NCBI GenBank assembly: GCA_025459035.1
Contig: JALORJ010000131.1
Coordinates: forward strand, 1-7,189
Direction of reading: 5' to 3'
Length of the DNA: 7,189 nucleotides
Source of the DNA: Burkholderiales bacterium
Lineage (GTDB): Bacteria; Pseudomonadota; Gammaproteobacteria; Burkholderiales; Ga0077523
Positions within the stretch are counted from its first letter, which is position 1, and each line of letters opens with the position of its first letter. Under the pieces are notes generated by a model. The model was not told the origin of the DNA, ran no database searches, and saw only the letters and a list, made by a program, of their open reading frames with translations. Shown here in pieces: positions 5,974 to 7,189 of this stretch. The position numbers and the translations under genes were made by a program.

Positions 5974-6781
5974 CCGCCACGGCCCGCGCGCCGGGTGGGG
6001 GCTGAAGGCCGCGACCGCGGGCGGCGTGCTGTTCCTCCACCTGCCGCTGCTGATCATCGTGCTCTACGCGTTCAGCATCGAGGAGCGCAGCTTCGCCTTC
6101 CCGATCCCCGGCTTCACGACGCAGTGGTTCGGCGTCGCGTGGGAGCGCGAGGACGTGCGCCGGGCGCTGTGGCTGTCGGTGAAGGTCGGGGCGATCTCGA
6201 TGCTGGTCGCGCTCGTGCTGGGCACGCTCGCGGCGGCGGCGGTATGGCGCTCGCGCTTCTTCGGGCGCGAGGCGATCTCGCTGCTGCTGATCCTGCCGAT
6301 CGCGCTGCCCGGGATCATCACGGGCATCTCGCTGCGCTCGGCGATCGGGTTGCTCGACATCCCGTTCTCGACATGGACGCTGGTGATCGGCCACGCGACC
6401 TTCTGCATCGTCGTCGTCTACAACAACGTGCTCGCGCGCTTTCGTCGTACCAGCCGCGCGCTGATCGAGGCGTCGATGGACCTCGGCGCCGACGGATTCC
6501 AGACGCTGCGGCACGTGATCCTGCCCAGCATCGCGACGGCGCTGCTGGCCGGGGGCATGCTGGCCTTCGCGCTGTCGTTCGACGAGGTCATCGTCACCAC
6601 CTTCACCGCCGGGCAGCAGGCGACGCTGCCGATCTGGATGCTCTCCGAGCTGATCCGTCCGCGGCAGCGGCCGGTGACCAACGTGGTCGCCGTGTTCGTG
6701 ATCTGCGTCACGTTCATCCCGATCATCGCGGCGTTCTGGCTCACGCGCGACGCGCAGGACACGGCAGGCGCGCTGAAATGA
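5963..6781 (+). CDS. ydcV: ABC transporter permease, polyamine family (YdcV-like)
   Basis: 272 residues with six predicted membrane segments, beginning with GGVLFLHLPLLIIVLYAF (about 20-37) and ending with VVAVFVICVTFIPIIAAFWL. The EAA loop starts at E169 (EASMDLGADGFQTLRHVILP). Blocks LVLGTLAAAA, LPIALPGIITG, GHATFC, RFRRTS and LLAGGMLAFALSFDE are typical of the PotC/PotI permeases and fit E. coli YdcV closely from memory. It is the second half of the membrane channel with YdcU. The start ATG 5963 lies 11 bases inside ydcU and has its own GGAG site at 5953-5956, six bases upstream, within the ydcU coding sequence. The gene ends 70 bases before the dehydrogenase start. Confidence 0.93.
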   Translation: MPSDRHGPRAGWGLKAATAGGVLFLHLPLLIIVLYAFSIEERSFAFPIPGFTTQWFGVAWEREDVRRALWLSVKVGAISMLVALVLGTLAAAAVWRSRFFGREAISLLLILPIALPGIITGISLRSAIGLLDIPFSTWTLVIGHATFCIVVVYNNVLARFRRTSRALIEASMDLGADGFQTLRHVILPSIATALLAGGMLAFALSFDEVIVTTFTAGQQATLPIWMLSELIRPRQRPVTNVVAVFVICVTFIPIIAAFWLTRDAQDTAGALK

Positions 6782-6837
6782 CCGGCGGCGTGTCGCGTCG
6801 GCCGCGCACGCACCGCCCGCTTCCGAACCACGGCCAC

Positions 6838-6841
6838 GGAG
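6838..6841 (+). promoter_or_regulatory. Ribosome binding site of the aldehyde dehydrogenase gene
   Basis: GGAG ends ten bases before ATG 6852, a slightly long spacing. The 70 bases between ydcV and this gene hold no terminator or promoter that I can see, so the dehydrogenase is probably on the same transcript. Confidence 0.5.
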
Positions 6842-6851
6842 AACCCACCGC

Positions 6852-7189
6852 ATGGACATCGAACTGCTGATCGGCGGCAAGCTCGTGAAGGGCGAAGGCG
6901 AGGCGCTGCCGGTGATCAACCCGGCCACCGGCGCCGTGATCGCGCACGTGCCCGAAGCCACCCCCGGGCAGGTCGAGGCCGCCGTCGCGGCGGCCCGCTC
7001 GGCGTTCGACAGCTGGGGTCGCACGACGCCGGTCGAACGCTCGAACCTGCTGCTCAAGTTCGCCCAGCACATCGACGACCACGCCGTCGACTACGCGCGT
7101 CTCGAGTCGATGGACGCCGGTAAGCCCTACGCGCGCGTGCTGGCGGACGAGCTGCCCGCCATCGCGGACGTCTACCGCTTCTTCGCGGG
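6852..7189 (+). CDS. patD: Aldehyde dehydrogenase, probably gamma-aminobutyraldehyde dehydrogenase (3' truncated by window)
   Basis: Only the first 112 residues are present of an expected length near 475. The N-terminus has the usual aldehyde dehydrogenase layout: LLIGGKLVKGEGE, NPATG at 23-27, the helix VEAAVAAARSAFDSW, TTPVERSNLLLKFA, the LESMDAGKP block (84-92) and DELPAIADVYRFFA at the edge. These blocks closely resemble E. coli PatD (YdcW) as I recall it, including the DE-PAI-DV-RFFAG stretch. PatD oxidises 4-aminobutanal to GABA with NAD+ in the cytoplasm, the second step of putrescine breakdown by the transaminase route. Its position straight after ydcSTUV supports this. The catalytic cysteine and NAD-binding residues lie beyond the window, so betaine aldehyde or another aminoaldehyde remains possible as substrate. 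Confidence 0.85.
   Translation, partial: MDIELLIGGKLVKGEGEALPVINPATGAVIAHVPEATPGQVEAAVAAARSAFDSWGRTTPVERSNLLLKFAQHIDDHAVDYARLESMDAGKPYARVLADELPAIADVYRFFA

Noticed and set aside
6778..6870. 30-codon frame starting in an ATGA overlap with the ydcV stop
   Set aside because: It has no ribosome site, a proline/arginine-rich peptide without features, and runs into the dehydrogenase start in another frame.
4996..7072. Two long - strand open frames (4996-6057 and 5897-7072) opposite the permease genes
   Set aside because: They read as charged, histidine/arginine/aspartate-rich sequence with no fold, while the + strand encodes good six-segment permeases.

Overview
The window is about 7.2 kb of very GC-rich DNA, by eye roughly two-thirds G+C with G/C at most third codon positions. 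All supported genes lie on the + strand. The proteins look proteobacterial, and the high GC plus the particular HNH protein suggest a betaproteobacterium of the Burkholderiales type; this lineage is an inference. No rRNA, tRNA, CRISPR array, insertion sequence or integrase is visible.

Left part (1-2618): the 3' half of a GltD-like FAD/NAD(P)H oxidoreductase with a C-terminal iron-sulfur ferredoxin domain (1-1029), a 138-base gap with two GC-rich hairpins and a possible sigma70-type promoter, then two genes overlapping by one base (TGATG): a small HNH endonuclease-fold protein (1168-1731) and an M48-family zinc metalloprotease lipoprotein (1731-2618).

Middle gap (2619-2769): 151 bases without a gene, holding an imperfect hairpin, a weak promoter candidate and a strong Shine-Dalgarno sequence.

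Right part (2770-7189): a tightly packed operon of periplasmic binding protein, ABC ATPase, two inner-membrane permeases and the start of an aldehyde dehydrogenase cut by the window edge. Gene order, protein lengths and many sequence blocks match, as I recall them, E. coli ydcS-ydcT-ydcU-ydcV-patD (ydcW). This is a polyamine-family (PotFGHI/PotABCD-like) importer joined to a gamma-aminobutyraldehyde dehydrogenase. The likely joint job is to take up putrescine or a related amine and oxidise the derived aminoaldehyde towards GABA. An aminotransferase or amine oxidase for the middle step is not in the window. Start and stop codons interlock: a TGATG then ATGA minicistron between ydcS and ydcT, an ATGA overlap between ydcT and ydcU, and an 11-base overlap between ydcU and ydcV. 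This suggests translational coupling.

I see no clear candidate for an undescribed system. The least ordinary points are the cysteine layout of the ferredoxin domain, the HNH/M48 overlapping pair with a terminator-like hairpin at the junction, the ydcS-ydcT minicistron, and extra cysteines in the binding protein.
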